From NCBI GenBank assembly GCA_963727915.1, contig CAVSID010000001.1:682001-746000 (forward strand): DNA of 64,000 nt, written 5' to 3'. Both the position numbers and the translations under genes were made by a program. Position 1 is the first letter of the stretch. Each line of letters opens with the position of its first letter. The notes under the pieces were generated by a model that saw only the letters and a list, made by a program, of their open reading frames with translations, was not told where the DNA came from and searched no databases. This DNA comes from CAWAND01 sp963727915. Its GTDB lineage: Bacteria; Chloroflexota; Anaerolineae; Anaerolineales; E44-bin32. Shown here piece by piece: positions 28,534 to 38,018 of this stretch.

Positions 28534-30703
28534 ATGCTCGCTCACCTCAACCAAAAGCAAGAGCAAGCCGTCACCGCCCCTGAGGGCCCCACGCTTGTCC
28601 TGGCAGGCCCGGGGTCGGGCAAGACGCGCGTGCTTACCCACCGCATCGCCTACCTGGCGGCGGAGCGGGGCGCCGATCTGCCTTCGATCATGGCCGTCAC
28701 CTTCACCAACAAGGCGGCGCGAGAGATGCAGTCCCGGGTGCGCGATTTGCTCGCGCCGCAGCTTCCTGGGGCGACCAGGGGACTGGATCTGGGAACCTTC
28801 CATGCCCTGGCAGCGCGCATGCTTCGTCGGCACGCTGACCATCTGCCCGTGAGCCGCGACTTCGTCATCTTCGATGATTCAGACCAGATGAGCCTGGTCC
28901 GCGATTGCCTCAAGGAACTGAACTTCGACCCCAAACAGGTGCAGCCCGGGCGCATCCTGGGGGCGATTTCTTCGGCCAAGAGTGAGTTGATCGATTGGCA
29001 GCACTTCTCTGCCAGCACTTACTTCGCCGAGATTGTCCACCGCGTCTACGAACGCTATCAAACAAGCCTTCAATTGAACAACGGCGTCGATTTCGATGAC
29101 CTGCTAATGTACGCTGTCCAACTGCTACAGGCGCACGACGATGTGCGCGCCCAATACCACCGTCGCTACGGCCACATACTGGTGGATGAGTTTCAGGACA
29201 CCAACACGGCGCAGTACGCTATGCTCCGGCTTCTCACCCCGCCTTCGAAGGATGTGTTCGTGGTCGGCGATGCCGATCAATCGATTTACCGCTGGCGCGG
29301 AGCGGACTACCGAAACGTTCAGCGTTTCCAGCAGGATTATCCCGAGGCGCAGGTCATCCTCCTCGAGCAAAACTACCGCTCAACCCAGACCATTCTCGAC
29401 GCTGCCATGTCGATTATCGACCGTCTGCCCAACCGCCATGTCAAGAAGTTGTTCACCGATCGAGGGGCGGGCACATCGATCGAGCTGCACGAAGCCTACG
29501 ATGAGTCGGATGAGGCGAATTTCGTCATCGACACCATTGCCATTCTGAACTCATGCGGGTGAGACCGAACCCGGCGAGTGTGCTGTGATGTACCGCACCA
29601 ACGCCCAGTCGCGGGCCGTGGAAGAAGCCTTCTTGCGCGCCGGTCTCCCCTACCGGCTTGTGGGCGCCCAGCGCTTCTACGGCCGGCGCGAGGTCAGGGA
29701 CATCGTCGCCTACCTGCGCCTCGTGCACAACCCGGACGATCGCATCAGCCTGCTCAGGGTGCTCAACACCCCTTCCCGCGGCATCGGCGCCAAGACGGTT
29801 CAGTCGCTTATCCGGGCCGCCGATTCTGCCGGCGTGTCCCCGGGGAAGGTGCTGCTAGGTCTCGGCCTCGGCGACGCTTCCCCATACGATAACCTTCTGG
29901 ACAGCCGATCGGCGTCTACCCTTGCCGGTTTCGGACGGTTGTTCCCCGGGTGGCTCAGGGCACGCGACGTGCTCTCGGTGTCGGACCTCATCGACCGCAT
30001 CATCAACGACGTCGGCTATCGAGAGTACATCGACGACGGCAGCGAGGAAGGTACGGAGCGCTGGGACAATGTCGCTGAACTGCGCAGAGTGGCCGAAGAG
30101 TTCCAGAACATCGACCTGGGGGCCTTCCTGGAACAGATCGCCCTGGTCTCAGATCAGGACACACTTACCGACGACATCAACGCCCCCATCCTGCTGACAC
30201 TCCACGCCGCCAAGGGTCTTGAGTTTCAGATGGTGTTTATCATCGGCCTGGATGACGGGATGATCCCGCATCAGCGGTCATTCGACGATCCGGAAGCCAT
30301 GGCTGAGGAGAGAAGGCTGTTCTATGTCGGCATCACTCGGGCCAAGGATCGCCTCTATCTGGCTCGGTCCTTCCGCCGAAGGATCTATGGCGCCTCGGCA
30401 ATGAGCGAGCCGTCTCGCTTCCTCTCCGACTTGCCAGCCGATATCATGTCCGGTGACTGGCTTGGTGGCCAGACCGTTGAGCAGGCGAGCTACGCCCGCC
30501 AAACGCGCTGGGAGGCGCCTTCGCCGCCACGGCAGGCCAGGTATCAGGCAGGAATGCGGGTCATCCACCCCACTTTTGGCGAAGGCATTGTGATGGAGTC
30601 GAAGATCGATGGGGACGACGAGGAGGTCGTGGTGGCCTTCGAGTCCGGTGATGTGAAGCACCTGCTTGCATCGCTGGCCAATCTTGAGGCAGCCTCGGAT
30701 TAG
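28534..30703 (+). CDS. pcrA: ATP-dependent DNA helicase PcrA/UvrD (one frameshift)
   Basis: About 723 residues, the normal PcrA size. Superfamily 1A 3'-5' helicase for repair and replication-conflict removal. Motifs: Walker A LVLAGPGSGKTRVLTHRI, Ia AVTFTNKAAREMQ, Walker B GHILVDEFQDTNTAQY, III VVGDADQSIYRWRGADYRN, IV LEQNYRSTQTIL, V ILLTLHAAKGLEFQMVFIIG and VI EERRLFYVGITRAKDRLYL. A single break near 29555, between motifs IV and V, splits the frame; everything else is intact, so an error is likely. The C-terminal tail GMRVIHPTFGEGIVME is the conserved PcrA RNA-polymerase-binding region. Confidence 0.93.
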
Positions 30704-30746
30704 GCGCCGGGAACGTGGTTCCCGCCGCCCAGGAGAGACAGACGGG

Positions 30747-31739
30747 ATGAGAATATTCGTGACCGGTGGCGCCGGCTATATCGGTTCGGCAGCCACCAAG
30801 CGACTTCTGGATGCGGGGCATGAGGTTACCGTGTTTGACTCCCTGGTGACCGGCCATCGCGCAGCGGTCCCACAGGCCGCGACCTTCATCCAGGCCGACT
30901 TGGCCGACAGCGCTAAGCTCAAGGCGGCTCTCGGAAACCGCGCCTTCGATGCCGTGCTTCACTTCGCTGCCTTCATCGAGGCCGGCGAAAGCATGCTGAA
31001 GCCGGGAAAATACTTCCAGAACAACCTCGTCCGATCACTGGCCCTGATTGATGCCTGCGTCCAGGCAGGCGTGGGGCGCTTCGTGCTCTCGTCGACGGCG
31101 GCGGTCTACGCCTCGAGCGACCAACCGCTTTCGGAAGCCTCCCCTTTGGCGCCGGCCAACGTCTACGGGCAGACCAAGCTGATGATCGAACAGGCGCTGG
31201 CGTGGTATCGCCAGGTGCATGGCCTGCACTACGCTGCTCTGCGCTATTTCAACGCAGCCGGCGCCCTGCCGGACCGAGGGGAGGCCCATCGGCCCGAAAC
31301 CCATCTGATCCCGCTCGTCCTGCAGGTGGCGCTTGGGAAGCGGGACCGTATCAAGATCTATGGCACCGATTACCCGACTCCGGACGGAACGTGTATCCGC
31401 GACTACATCCATCTTGCCGACCTGGTTGGGGCCCATATGCTGGCGCTCGACGCGCTCGAGGCGCGCGACCGGTTGGTGTACAACCTGGGGAATGGCACCG
31501 GCTATTCGGTGCGGGAGGTCCTGGAAGCGGCCCGCAACGTTACCGGTGAACCCATCCGTGCCGAAGATGCCGACCGACGGCCCGGGGATCCCCCGCGGCT
31601 TGTGGCTTCGGCTGACAAAATCGCCAACGAGTTGGGGTGGTCGCCGGAATACCCTCAGTTGGAGCAGATCATTGACAGCGCCTGGCGCTGGCACCGCACG
31701 CATCCGGAAGGCTATGCCGACCACGCGGAAGATCTCTAA
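30747..31739 (+). CDS. galE: UDP-glucose 4-epimerase
   Basis: 330 residues. Extended short-chain dehydrogenase that interconverts UDP-glucose and UDP-galactose. NAD-binding VTGGAGYIGSAATKRLLDAG; catalytic Ser in LSSTAAVYAS and Tyr-x3-Lys in YGQTK; family string ALRYFNAAGALPDRGEAHRP and IYGTDYPTPDGTCIRDYIHL. ATG at 30747 follows AGGAGAG. Frame intact. Confidence 0.92.
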   Translation: MRIFVTGGAGYIGSAATKRLLDAGHEVTVFDSLVTGHRAAVPQAATFIQADLADSAKLKAALGNRAFDAVLHFAAFIEAGESMLKPGKYFQNNLVRSLALIDACVQAGVGRFVLSSTAAVYASSDQPLSEASPLAPANVYGQTKLMIEQALAWYRQVHGLHYAALRYFNAAGALPDRGEAHRPETHLIPLVLQVALGKRDRIKIYGTDYPTPDGTCIRDYIHLADLVGAHMLALDALEARDRLVYNLGNGTGYSVREVLEAARNVTGEPIRAEDADRRPGDPPRLVASADKIANELGWSPEYPQLEQIIDSAWRWHRTHPEGYADHAEDL

Positions 31740-31851
31740 CCGCTCGGTGATCTCAACCCCCATGCTATAATCCGCCCGGCTTGGCCCGGCGCAATAAGCA
31801 TCGCCGGGGAGCCCCTCGCCTCACCGATACAGCCAATCTGGAGTGCGCACC

Positions 31852-33153
31852 ATGCCTATTTCGCAGCCCGAAACCCCCTCCGACGGTCACAGGATTGACG
31901 TCAAAGACGGGGCGCTCAACGTTCCCAATCGCCCCATCCTTCCCTTCATCGAGGGCGACGGTATCGGGCCTGACATCTGGGCAGCGGCGGTGCGGGTCTT
32001 TAATGCGGCTGTCGCCCAAGCCTACGGCGACAGCCGCAGCGTCGCATGGATGGAGGTGCTCGCCGGGCAGAAGGCGTTTGAAGAGACCGGAGAATGGCTG
32101 CCCGGATCCACGGTTCGGGCATTCCGCGACTTTTGCGTCGGGATCAAGGGCCCGCTGACCACGCCGATCGGCGGTGGCATCAGCTCCTTGAACGTCGCCC
32201 TGCGCAAAGCGCTCGACCTGTATGTGTGCCTGCGACCCGTGCGCTACTACGCCGGAACGCCCACCCCGGTCAAGCACCCGGAGAAGGTCGATATGGTCAT
32301 CTTCCGGGAGAACACAGAAGATATTTACGCCGGGGTGGAGTTCGAATTGGGAAGCGAAGCCAACCGCCAGTTTATGGCCTGGCTCTCCGACACCAACCCC
32401 GACGAGTACGCCAAGATCCGCTTCCCGCAAAGCTCGGGGATCGGCATCAAACCGATCTCTCGCGAGGGCAGCCAGCGATTGGTGCGGGCCGCCATCCGTT
32501 ATGCGCTTGATCATAAGCGCCGTTCGGTCACGCTGGTGCACAAAGGCAACATCATGAAGTACACCGAGGGGGCCTTCCGCAATTGGGGCTATGAGCTGGC
32601 CGAACGGGAATTCAGCGGCAGTGTCTACACGTGGGATCAATGGAATCGGACCAAGAAGGCCGCGGGGGAAGCGGCCGCCAACCAGGAACAAGACGAAGCC
32701 CTACAGGCGGGCAAGCTTTTGATCAAGGATGCCATCGCCGATATCGCCTTTCAACAAACGATCACCCGCGCCGACGAGTTCGACGTCATCGCCACGATGA
32801 ACCTCAACGGGGATTACCTATCGGATGCCCTGGCGGCACAAGTGGGCGGCATCGGTATCGCCCCCGGCGGGAACATTAACTACGAGACCGGCCACGCGAT
32901 CTTCGAGGCCACGCACGGAACCGCCCCCAAGTACGCCGGCCAGGACAAGGTTAATCCGGGCTCAGTCATCTTGAGTGGCGAGTTGATGTTTCGCTACCTG
33001 GGATGGGATGAAGCCGCCAACCTGATCGTGCGCGGCATCGAGGGCGCCATTCAAAACAAGCGGGTGACCTACGACTTTCACCGCCTGATGGACGGCGCGA
33101 CGCTCCTTTCTACGTCTGCCTTTGGCGACGCAGTCATAGAATCCATGGCATGA
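31852..33153 (+). CDS. icd: Isocitrate dehydrogenase, NADP-type
   Basis: 433 residues of the E. coli-type enzyme of the TCA cycle. Substrate loop GGGISSLNVALRKALDLYVC includes the serine equivalent to the regulatory Ser113. Metal and substrate motif RENTEDIYAG; the HGTAPKYAGQDKVNPGSVIL string carries the Lys-Tyr pair that prefers NADP. VTLVHKGNIMKYTEGAFRNW is canonical. A TATAAT hexamer at about 31764 supplies a promoter. Frame intact. Confidence 0.95.
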   Translation: MPISQPETPSDGHRIDVKDGALNVPNRPILPFIEGDGIGPDIWAAAVRVFNAAVAQAYGDSRSVAWMEVLAGQKAFEETGEWLPGSTVRAFRDFCVGIKGPLTTPIGGGISSLNVALRKALDLYVCLRPVRYYAGTPTPVKHPEKVDMVIFRENTEDIYAGVEFELGSEANRQFMAWLSDTNPDEYAKIRFPQSSGIGIKPISREGSQRLVRAAIRYALDHKRRSVTLVHKGNIMKYTEGAFRNWGYELAEREFSGSVYTWDQWNRTKKAAGEAAANQEQDEALQAGKLLIKDAIADIAFQQTITRADEFDVIATMNLNGDYLSDALAAQVGGIGIAPGGNINYETGHAIFEATHGTAPKYAGQDKVNPGSVILSGELMFRYLGWDEAANLIVRGIEGAIQNKRVTYDFHRLMDGATLLSTSAFGDAVIESMA

Positions 33154-33187
33154 GATCCCGGCCCAAGATCGCCGCTATCGCTGCCCA

Positions 33188-33871
33188 ATGACCTCCCTAG
33201 GCTCGAGGGCCATGACCGTGCACCGGCGCCTGCTGCGGGCCTACGGCCAGCCGGTTTGGCGGGTGCGCCTCCCGCCTCTCGACGAGCTAGTGTCGACGAT
33301 CCTCTCCCAGAACACCAACGACGACAACCGCGATCGAGCCTTTGAATCGCTTCGTAGCGCTTTCCCAAGTTGGGAAGCCGTGCGCGACGCCGACCCCAAG
33401 GACGTGATCGATGCCATCAAGACTGCCGGTCTGGCCAATCAAAAGGGGCCTCGCATCCAGGCCGTGCTCCGCCAGATCACCCAAGAACGGGGCGAACTCG
33501 ACCTGGATTTCCTGAGCGGCAAACCGCCGGATGAGGTCCACTCGTGGTTGCTTAGCTTCAAGGGCGTTGGGCCCAAGACAGCCGCCATCGTGATGCAGTT
33601 CGCTCTGGATATGCCAGCCTTCCCTGTCGACACCCACATCCACCGGGTCACCCGCCGGCTTGGCCTGTGCCCACAGGACGCATCTGCCGACAAAGCTCAC
33701 AAGATCCTGGCGGAAATCTTCCCTCCCGAGACATACTACGCTGCGCATCTCAATCTGATCCGGCACGGTCGCGAGGTGTGCCGGGCCCGCCGGCCGGAAT
33801 GCGCGGTCTGCGTGCTGACCGATGTGTGCGACTTCTACGGCAAGAACGTTGCGCCAAGCAACTTGGCTTGA
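33188..33871 (+). CDS. nth: Endonuclease III
   Basis: 227 residues. Base-excision DNA glycosylase/AP lyase for oxidised pyrimidines. Helix-hairpin-helix LLSFKGVGPKTAAIVMQFAL carries the catalytic Lys, followed by the catalytic Asp in FPVDTHIHRVTRRLG. The [4Fe-4S] loop is complete as C-x6-C-x2-C-x5-C near the C-terminus. ATG at 33188; an internal ATG nine codons later is an alternative start. Frame intact. Confidence 0.93.
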   Translation: MTSLGSRAMTVHRRLLRAYGQPVWRVRLPPLDELVSTILSQNTNDDNRDRAFESLRSAFPSWEAVRDADPKDVIDAIKTAGLANQKGPRIQAVLRQITQERGELDLDFLSGKPPDEVHSWLLSFKGVGPKTAAIVMQFALDMPAFPVDTHIHRVTRRLGLCPQDASADKAHKILAEIFPPETYYAAHLNLIRHGREVCRARRPECAVCVLTDVCDFYGKNVAPSNLA

Positions 33872-33890
33872 GGAGAGTCCCAAAACCATC

Positions 33891-34523
33891 GTGCCCAACA
33901 TGACTCCGGGCGACCGCTTCCCCCTCTTGCTGTATTACTTCGCCGTGAGCCGCTACCGCCGCCCGTCGATGCTCCTGGCCCTGCTCTTGCTTGGTCTGTG
34001 GTACCCGGTGAACCTCGACCTGCTTCCCTGGCCGAGACCGCCCGCCGACGCATGGCTCTTGGCTGGCGGGTTTGTCTCGCTCGCTTTCTGGCTGTTTGCC
34101 TTGATCGGCCCTCGTCTGGCCTACGTCCAGCCGCGGGAGGACCACCTGCGTTTACAGACCCCTATCTATCGCCTCAAGGTCTCCTATCGACGCGTCCTGA
34201 ACACGCGGGCCGTCGAGTTAGCCAAGCTTCTCCCCCCGAGTGATTTGTCGAGCGGAAAACGGCGTCTGCTGGCGCCTTTCTATGACCGCACGGCCGTGGG
34301 CGTCGATCTGGAGGGCTACCCGCTCCATCCGCTGTTGATGCGCCTGTTCCTGCACGACCTGTTCTTTGCGCCCGACCGCACCGGCCTCGTGCTGATCGTG
34401 GCTGACTGGATGCGGCTCAGCAACCAGCTTTCGGATGGGCTGCAGGCGTGGCGGGATTCACGGCGGCATCGCACGGCCCCTTCGGACGCCGCCGCCATCC
34501 TTGACGACACTCATCTGGACTGA
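33891..34523 (+). CDS. Conserved hypothetical membrane protein
   Basis: About 210 residues. Two membrane segments near the N-terminus (RPSMLLALLLLGLWYPVNL and DAWLLAGGFVSLAFWLFALI) followed by a soluble part beginning AYVQPREDHLRLQTPIYRLK, a pattern like bacterial PH-type membrane domains. Start GTG at 33891 or ATG at 33900 after AGGAGAG. It follows nth by 20 bp, probably co-transcribed. Function unknown. Confidence 0.65.
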   Translation: MPNMTPGDRFPLLLYYFAVSRYRRPSMLLALLLLGLWYPVNLDLLPWPRPPADAWLLAGGFVSLAFWLFALIGPRLAYVQPREDHLRLQTPIYRLKVSYRRVLNTRAVELAKLLPPSDLSSGKRRLLAPFYDRTAVGVDLEGYPLHPLLMRLFLHDLFFAPDRTGLVLIVADWMRLSNQLSDGLQAWRDSRRHRTAPSDAAAILDDTHLD

Positions 34524-34537
34524 GCCACCCTCCGCGC

Positions 34538-34555
34538 TTGTGCCGTTTTTCACAA
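34538..34555. promoter_or_regulatory. Rex/CRP-type palindrome (one weak half)
   Basis: TTGTGCCGTTTTTCACAA, 12 of 14 fixed positions. It lies upstream of the MBL-fold hydrolase gene. If the -10 is TATACT at 34596-34601, the site centre is about 61 bp before the transcription start, the spacing typical of activator class I sites. Confidence 0.45.
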
Positions 34556-34647
34556 TCCCCTGGTCCGGCTTCGCATAGCACCTTCTCCCACCCGGTATAC
34601 TCTTCTTGAGAGCCGTTGACGGCTCCAGCCAGCGGAAGGGAGTGCAT

Positions 34648-35337
34648 ATGGCGTTCAAAGTGACCTGGTTTGGGCATGCCGCGTTCGGTGTCGAAACCGG
34701 AGGCGAAGACCTGCTGATCGATCCTTTCCTCAGCGACAACCCATCGACCGACGTCGACCCCGACAGCCTGAACCCGGACTACATCCTCATTTCCCACGGT
34801 CACGGGGATCATGTGGGCGACGCCGTGGCCATCGCCAAGCGCAGCGGGGCGATGGTGATCAGCAATTTCGAAATCGCCAATTGGTTTGCCTCCCAGGGTG
34901 TGGATTCCCATGGCCAGCACCTGGGCGGTGGGCATCAGTGGCCCTTCGGCTATTTGAAGCTGACCCTGGCGCTGCACGGCTCTTCGATGCCCGACGGTTC
35001 CTACGGCGGGAACCCGGCGGGCTTCCTTCTCACAACCAACGCTGGGGAGAAAGTCTACTTCGCTTGTGATACGGGCCTGTTCGGAGACATGCGGTTGATT
35101 GGGGAGGAAGGCATCGATCTGGCGCTGCTGCCGATCGGCGACAACTTCACCATGGGACCCGACGATGCCGTCCGGGCGGTCAGGCTGATCCAACCCAAAT
35201 ACGTCATCCCGGTTCACTTTGACACTTGGGACCTCATCGCACAAGACGCCCAAGCCTGGGCCGCCCGGGTCAAGAGCGAAACCCAGGCCGAGCCCCATGT
35301 GCTCCAGCCGGGAGATAGCTTCAGCCTACCGGCCTAG
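34648..35337 (+). CDS. MBL-fold metal-dependent hydrolase, UPF0173 type
   Basis: 229 residues. Metallo-beta-lactamase fold with the metal-binding ILISHGHGDHVGDAVAIAKR, a His in LALHGSSMPDGSYGG, the Asp in VYFACDTGLFGDM and a final His in PVHFDTWDLIA. WFGHAAFGVETGGEDLLIDP is the UPF0173 start. Substrate unknown. ATG at 34648 after GGAAGGGAG. Frame intact. Confidence 0.9.
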   Translation: MAFKVTWFGHAAFGVETGGEDLLIDPFLSDNPSTDVDPDSLNPDYILISHGHGDHVGDAVAIAKRSGAMVISNFEIANWFASQGVDSHGQHLGGGHQWPFGYLKLTLALHGSSMPDGSYGGNPAGFLLTTNAGEKVYFACDTGLFGDMRLIGEEGIDLALLPIGDNFTMGPDDAVRAVRLIQPKYVIPVHFDTWDLIAQDAQAWAARVKSETQAEPHVLQPGDSFSLPA

Positions 35338-35353
35338 GTCGCCTCGAGGGCGT

Positions 35354-36640
35354 TCACCCAACGAAGGGCGGCGTTTCGTCTGGCTTTGCCTGCAGAGGCA
35401 GGGCGATGGTGAAGGTTGCCCCTTGGCCTTCCCCGGGGCTTTCAGCCCAGGCGCGCCCCTGGTGCGCTTGCGCCACACCGCGAACGATTGCCAGTCCCAG
35501 CCCCATGCCCTCGTAGCGCCGTCGCAGGTGGTCTTCCACCTGGTAGAAGGGCTGGAAGATCCGCTCCAATTCATCATCTGGGATCCCGATTCCGGTGTCG
35601 CGCACCTGGAACCAGGCTTCTCCACCACGCGATTTCAAGCTGAGCCAGATGTGCCCCCCGGATGGGGTGAAACGCATGGCGTTGTTAAGAAGGTTGGTGA
35701 GCGCCATGGCCACCTTGGGTCCGTCAACCATAGCCTCCAGCGTGTCGTCCCAGAGCGTGACTTCCAACGCCTGACCTTTCGCCTGAATCGTTTCCCGCAC
35801 CTCTTCGGAGGCCGCCCTAACCACGGATTGCAGGGGCTGGCGCTCGAAATTCATCTCCGATGAACCAATGCGGAGCAAATTCAGGTTGGTCATGTCCTCG
35901 ATCAGCGAACGCATGCGCATGGCCGAGCTCAACACGGCGTTGACGTGCTCGGCGGCTGGTTCACCCGCGTCTTCCTGCAGGATGGTTGCGTAGCCAAGAA
36001 TCAGGGCCAGCGGGGTGCGTAGCTCATGCGATGCGATCGAAATGAACTCGCTCTTGAGTCGATCGAGTTTGCCCAGCTCATCGTACGCCCGCTGAAGCGC
36101 CTCCAGCAGCCGGGCATTGTTGATCGCCACGGCCGCCTGGGAGGCCACAATCGAGAGCGTCTGCAGATCGCTCTCGTCGAAGTCCCCCTCCTGTTTGTTG
36201 ACCGCCTCCAGGACTCCGATGACTGCGTCTTGGATGCGCATCGGCACACCAACCAGCGATCTTATCTGCAACTGGACCCGATCGCCCACTTCTCGGAAAT
36301 GCCGCGGGTCCGTGGCCACTTCGTTGATGATCAGGGGACGGTCATCGCGCGCGATCGTTCCGGCGATCGAGCTGTCCATGGGGACCGGGATTTTGGCCAA
36401 CTCCGCCGGATCGGCGCCCGTGGTTGCCGCAAAGCGAAGGTCCTTGCTGCGTTCATCAATCAGCAGGATCGAAGCCGCTTCGCTACCCAGCAGTTCGGCG
36501 GCCGAATCGATGATGAACTGAAGCAGAGGATCGAGTTCGAGGGTGGAATTGAGGGTGACGCTGATCTCAACCAAACGTGCCAGTCGCAACACCATCTGGC
36601 GCAGGTCGTCACCGTCGGATGTGCCGCTCTGGTCCAGCAT
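35354..36640 (-). CDS. GAF-domain sensor histidine kinase
   Basis: 428 residues from ATG at 36640; an in-frame upstream start at 36757 would run into the dnaN promoter and is less likely. The GAF domain (LLGSEAASILLIDERSKDLR, SIAGTIARDDRPLIINEVA, VGVPMRIQDAVIGVLEAVNK) is followed by HisKA with H-box SIASHELRTPLALILGYATI, then HATPase with N-box ALTNLLNNAMRFTPSGG, G1 VRDTGIGIPDDELERIF and G2 GMGLGLAIVRGVAQAHQG. No membrane segment, so a soluble sensor. No partner response regulator adjacent. Divergent from dnaN. Confidence 0.9.
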   Translation of the reverse strand: MLDQSGTSDGDDLRQMVLRLARLVEISVTLNSTLELDPLLQFIIDSAAELLGSEAASILLIDERSKDLRFAATTGADPAELAKIPVPMDSSIAGTIARDDRPLIINEVATDPRHFREVGDRVQLQIRSLVGVPMRIQDAVIGVLEAVNKQEGDFDESDLQTLSIVASQAAVAINNARLLEALQRAYDELGKLDRLKSEFISIASHELRTPLALILGYATILQEDAGEPAAEHVNAVLSSAMRMRSLIEDMTNLNLLRIGSSEMNFERQPLQSVVRAASEEVRETIQAKGQALEVTLWDDTLEAMVDGPKVAMALTNLLNNAMRFTPSGGHIWLSLKSRGGEAWFQVRDTGIGIPDDELERIFQPFYQVEDHLRRRYEGMGLGLAIVRGVAQAHQGRAWAESPGEGQGATFTIALPLQAKPDETPPFVG

Positions 36641-36683
36641 GCGTGTAGTGTATGCCAAGCCCTTGAAGTTGTCCATCCGAGCG

Positions 36684-36713
36684 TTGCTTAGCGGTTCGCT
36701 TTCGTTGTATACT
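36684..36713 (+). promoter_or_regulatory. Promoter of dnaN
   Basis: TTGCTT (36684-36689) and TATACT (36708-36713), spaced 18 bp, 46 bp upstream of the dnaN ATG. Confidence 0.5.
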
Positions 36714-36758
36714 TCACCGGCAAGCACACTCAAAGCCCCTTCGAAGGACTCGCCCACA

Positions 36759-37889
36759 ATGAAGGTCTCCTGCCTGCAAGAAAACCTGGCTCACGGCCTG
36801 AACACCGTCGCCCGGGCGGTTGCCCCGCGCAGCACGCTGCCGGTTCTGGGCAATATCCTTCTTGCTACTGACAACGGCCGCCTGCGCCTCTCGGCCACCA
36901 ATCTTGAACTGGGGATAACCTGCTGGATCGGGGCCAAAGTCGAGGAAGATGGGTCGACCACCGTGCCGGCCCGCACCTTTGTCGATTTGGTGAACACGCT
37001 CCCCAACGATCGTGTGGACATGGAATTGTCTGTCCGCACGCAGACCCTCAGCGTGCGCTCGAAGACGTTCAACAACGAATTGAAGTGCATCGACGCTCAG
37101 GAGTTCCCGCCGCTTCCCCCGTCGGACCTTGAGGGCGATCTCACTCTGGATGTGGCCGACCTGCGCGAGATGATCAGCCAGGTGGTCTTCGCCGCCTCCA
37201 GCGACGATGCCCGCCCCGTCTTGACCGGCGTGTTGTGCGAGGTCAATGACGGCGAGCTCTCCATGGCGGCCGCCGACGGTTTTCGCCTTTCCGTGCGTTC
37301 ATCGCACCTGCCTTCGCCCGGCGTGGGACCGCTGCGGGCCATTATCCCCAGCCGCGCCCTTTCCGAGCTCGCCCGCACCGTCGGCGACGACGACACTGTC
37401 ACGCTGAGCCTGCCGCCCAACAGGGGGCAGGTAATCTTTCGCACCGAGAACGTCGAACTGGTCTCCCAACTCATCGAGGGCACCTACCCTGACGTCAAGG
37501 GCATCATCCCTAATGGCTACCAGACCAGGACGGTGCTGCCGACGAGCAGCTTCCTGAAAGCCTGCAAAGCGGCCGACATCTTCGCCCGCGAGGCCGCCCA
37601 TTCGGCCCGCCTGGTGATCACGCCGGGCAGCGAGCTCGAGCCCGGCACGCTTGAAATCTCGGCCACGGCCGCCGAAACAGGTTCCAACGAGACCGTGGTA
37701 GACGCCACTATCGAAGGCGATCCAGCTGAAATCGCCTTCAACGTACGCTTCCTGATCGACGTGCTGAGCGTCGTCGAGACCCCCAACGTGGCGTTGGAAA
37801 CCAGCAACGCCAATGCCCCAGGCGTCATCCGCAGCGTCGGCCGGGATGACTTCCTTCACGTCATCATGCCGATGCACCTCGGCCGCTAG
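36759..37889 (+). CDS. dnaN: DNA polymerase III beta sliding clamp
   Basis: 376 residues, normal length. Three-domain ring clamp that tethers polymerases. Start MKVSCLQENLAHGLNTVARA; PRSTLPVLGNILLATDNGRL is the clamp signature; middle domain RPVLTGVLCEVNDGELSMAA followed by DGFRLSVR; C-terminus FLHVIMPMHLGR, where MPM is the usual terminal motif. ATG at 36759. dnaN is not next to dnaA here. Frame intact. Confidence 0.95.
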   Translation: MKVSCLQENLAHGLNTVARAVAPRSTLPVLGNILLATDNGRLRLSATNLELGITCWIGAKVEEDGSTTVPARTFVDLVNTLPNDRVDMELSVRTQTLSVRSKTFNNELKCIDAQEFPPLPPSDLEGDLTLDVADLREMISQVVFAASSDDARPVLTGVLCEVNDGELSMAAADGFRLSVRSSHLPSPGVGPLRAIIPSRALSELARTVGDDDTVTLSLPPNRGQVIFRTENVELVSQLIEGTYPDVKGIIPNGYQTRTVLPTSSFLKACKAADIFAREAAHSARLVITPGSELEPGTLEISATAAETGSNETVVDATIEGDPAEIAFNVRFLIDVLSVVETPNVALETSNANAPGVIRSVGRDDFLHVIMPMHLGR

Positions 37890-38018
37890 GCTTCGTTTCG
37901 CGAATCCGCCACCTTTTCGCCGCAATCCACTTTGCAGATGCACCATACGCCCGCAATCTGATACCCTTTTTGCACTCATCTCTAATGACGCCAGCCGATC
38001 GCCACGACGAGGTCAACC

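Noticed and set aside
28500..28534. AGAACAGCCAGGTTGT before pcrA as a possible SOS box
   Set aside because: Spacing and right half do not fit GAAC-N4-GTTC.
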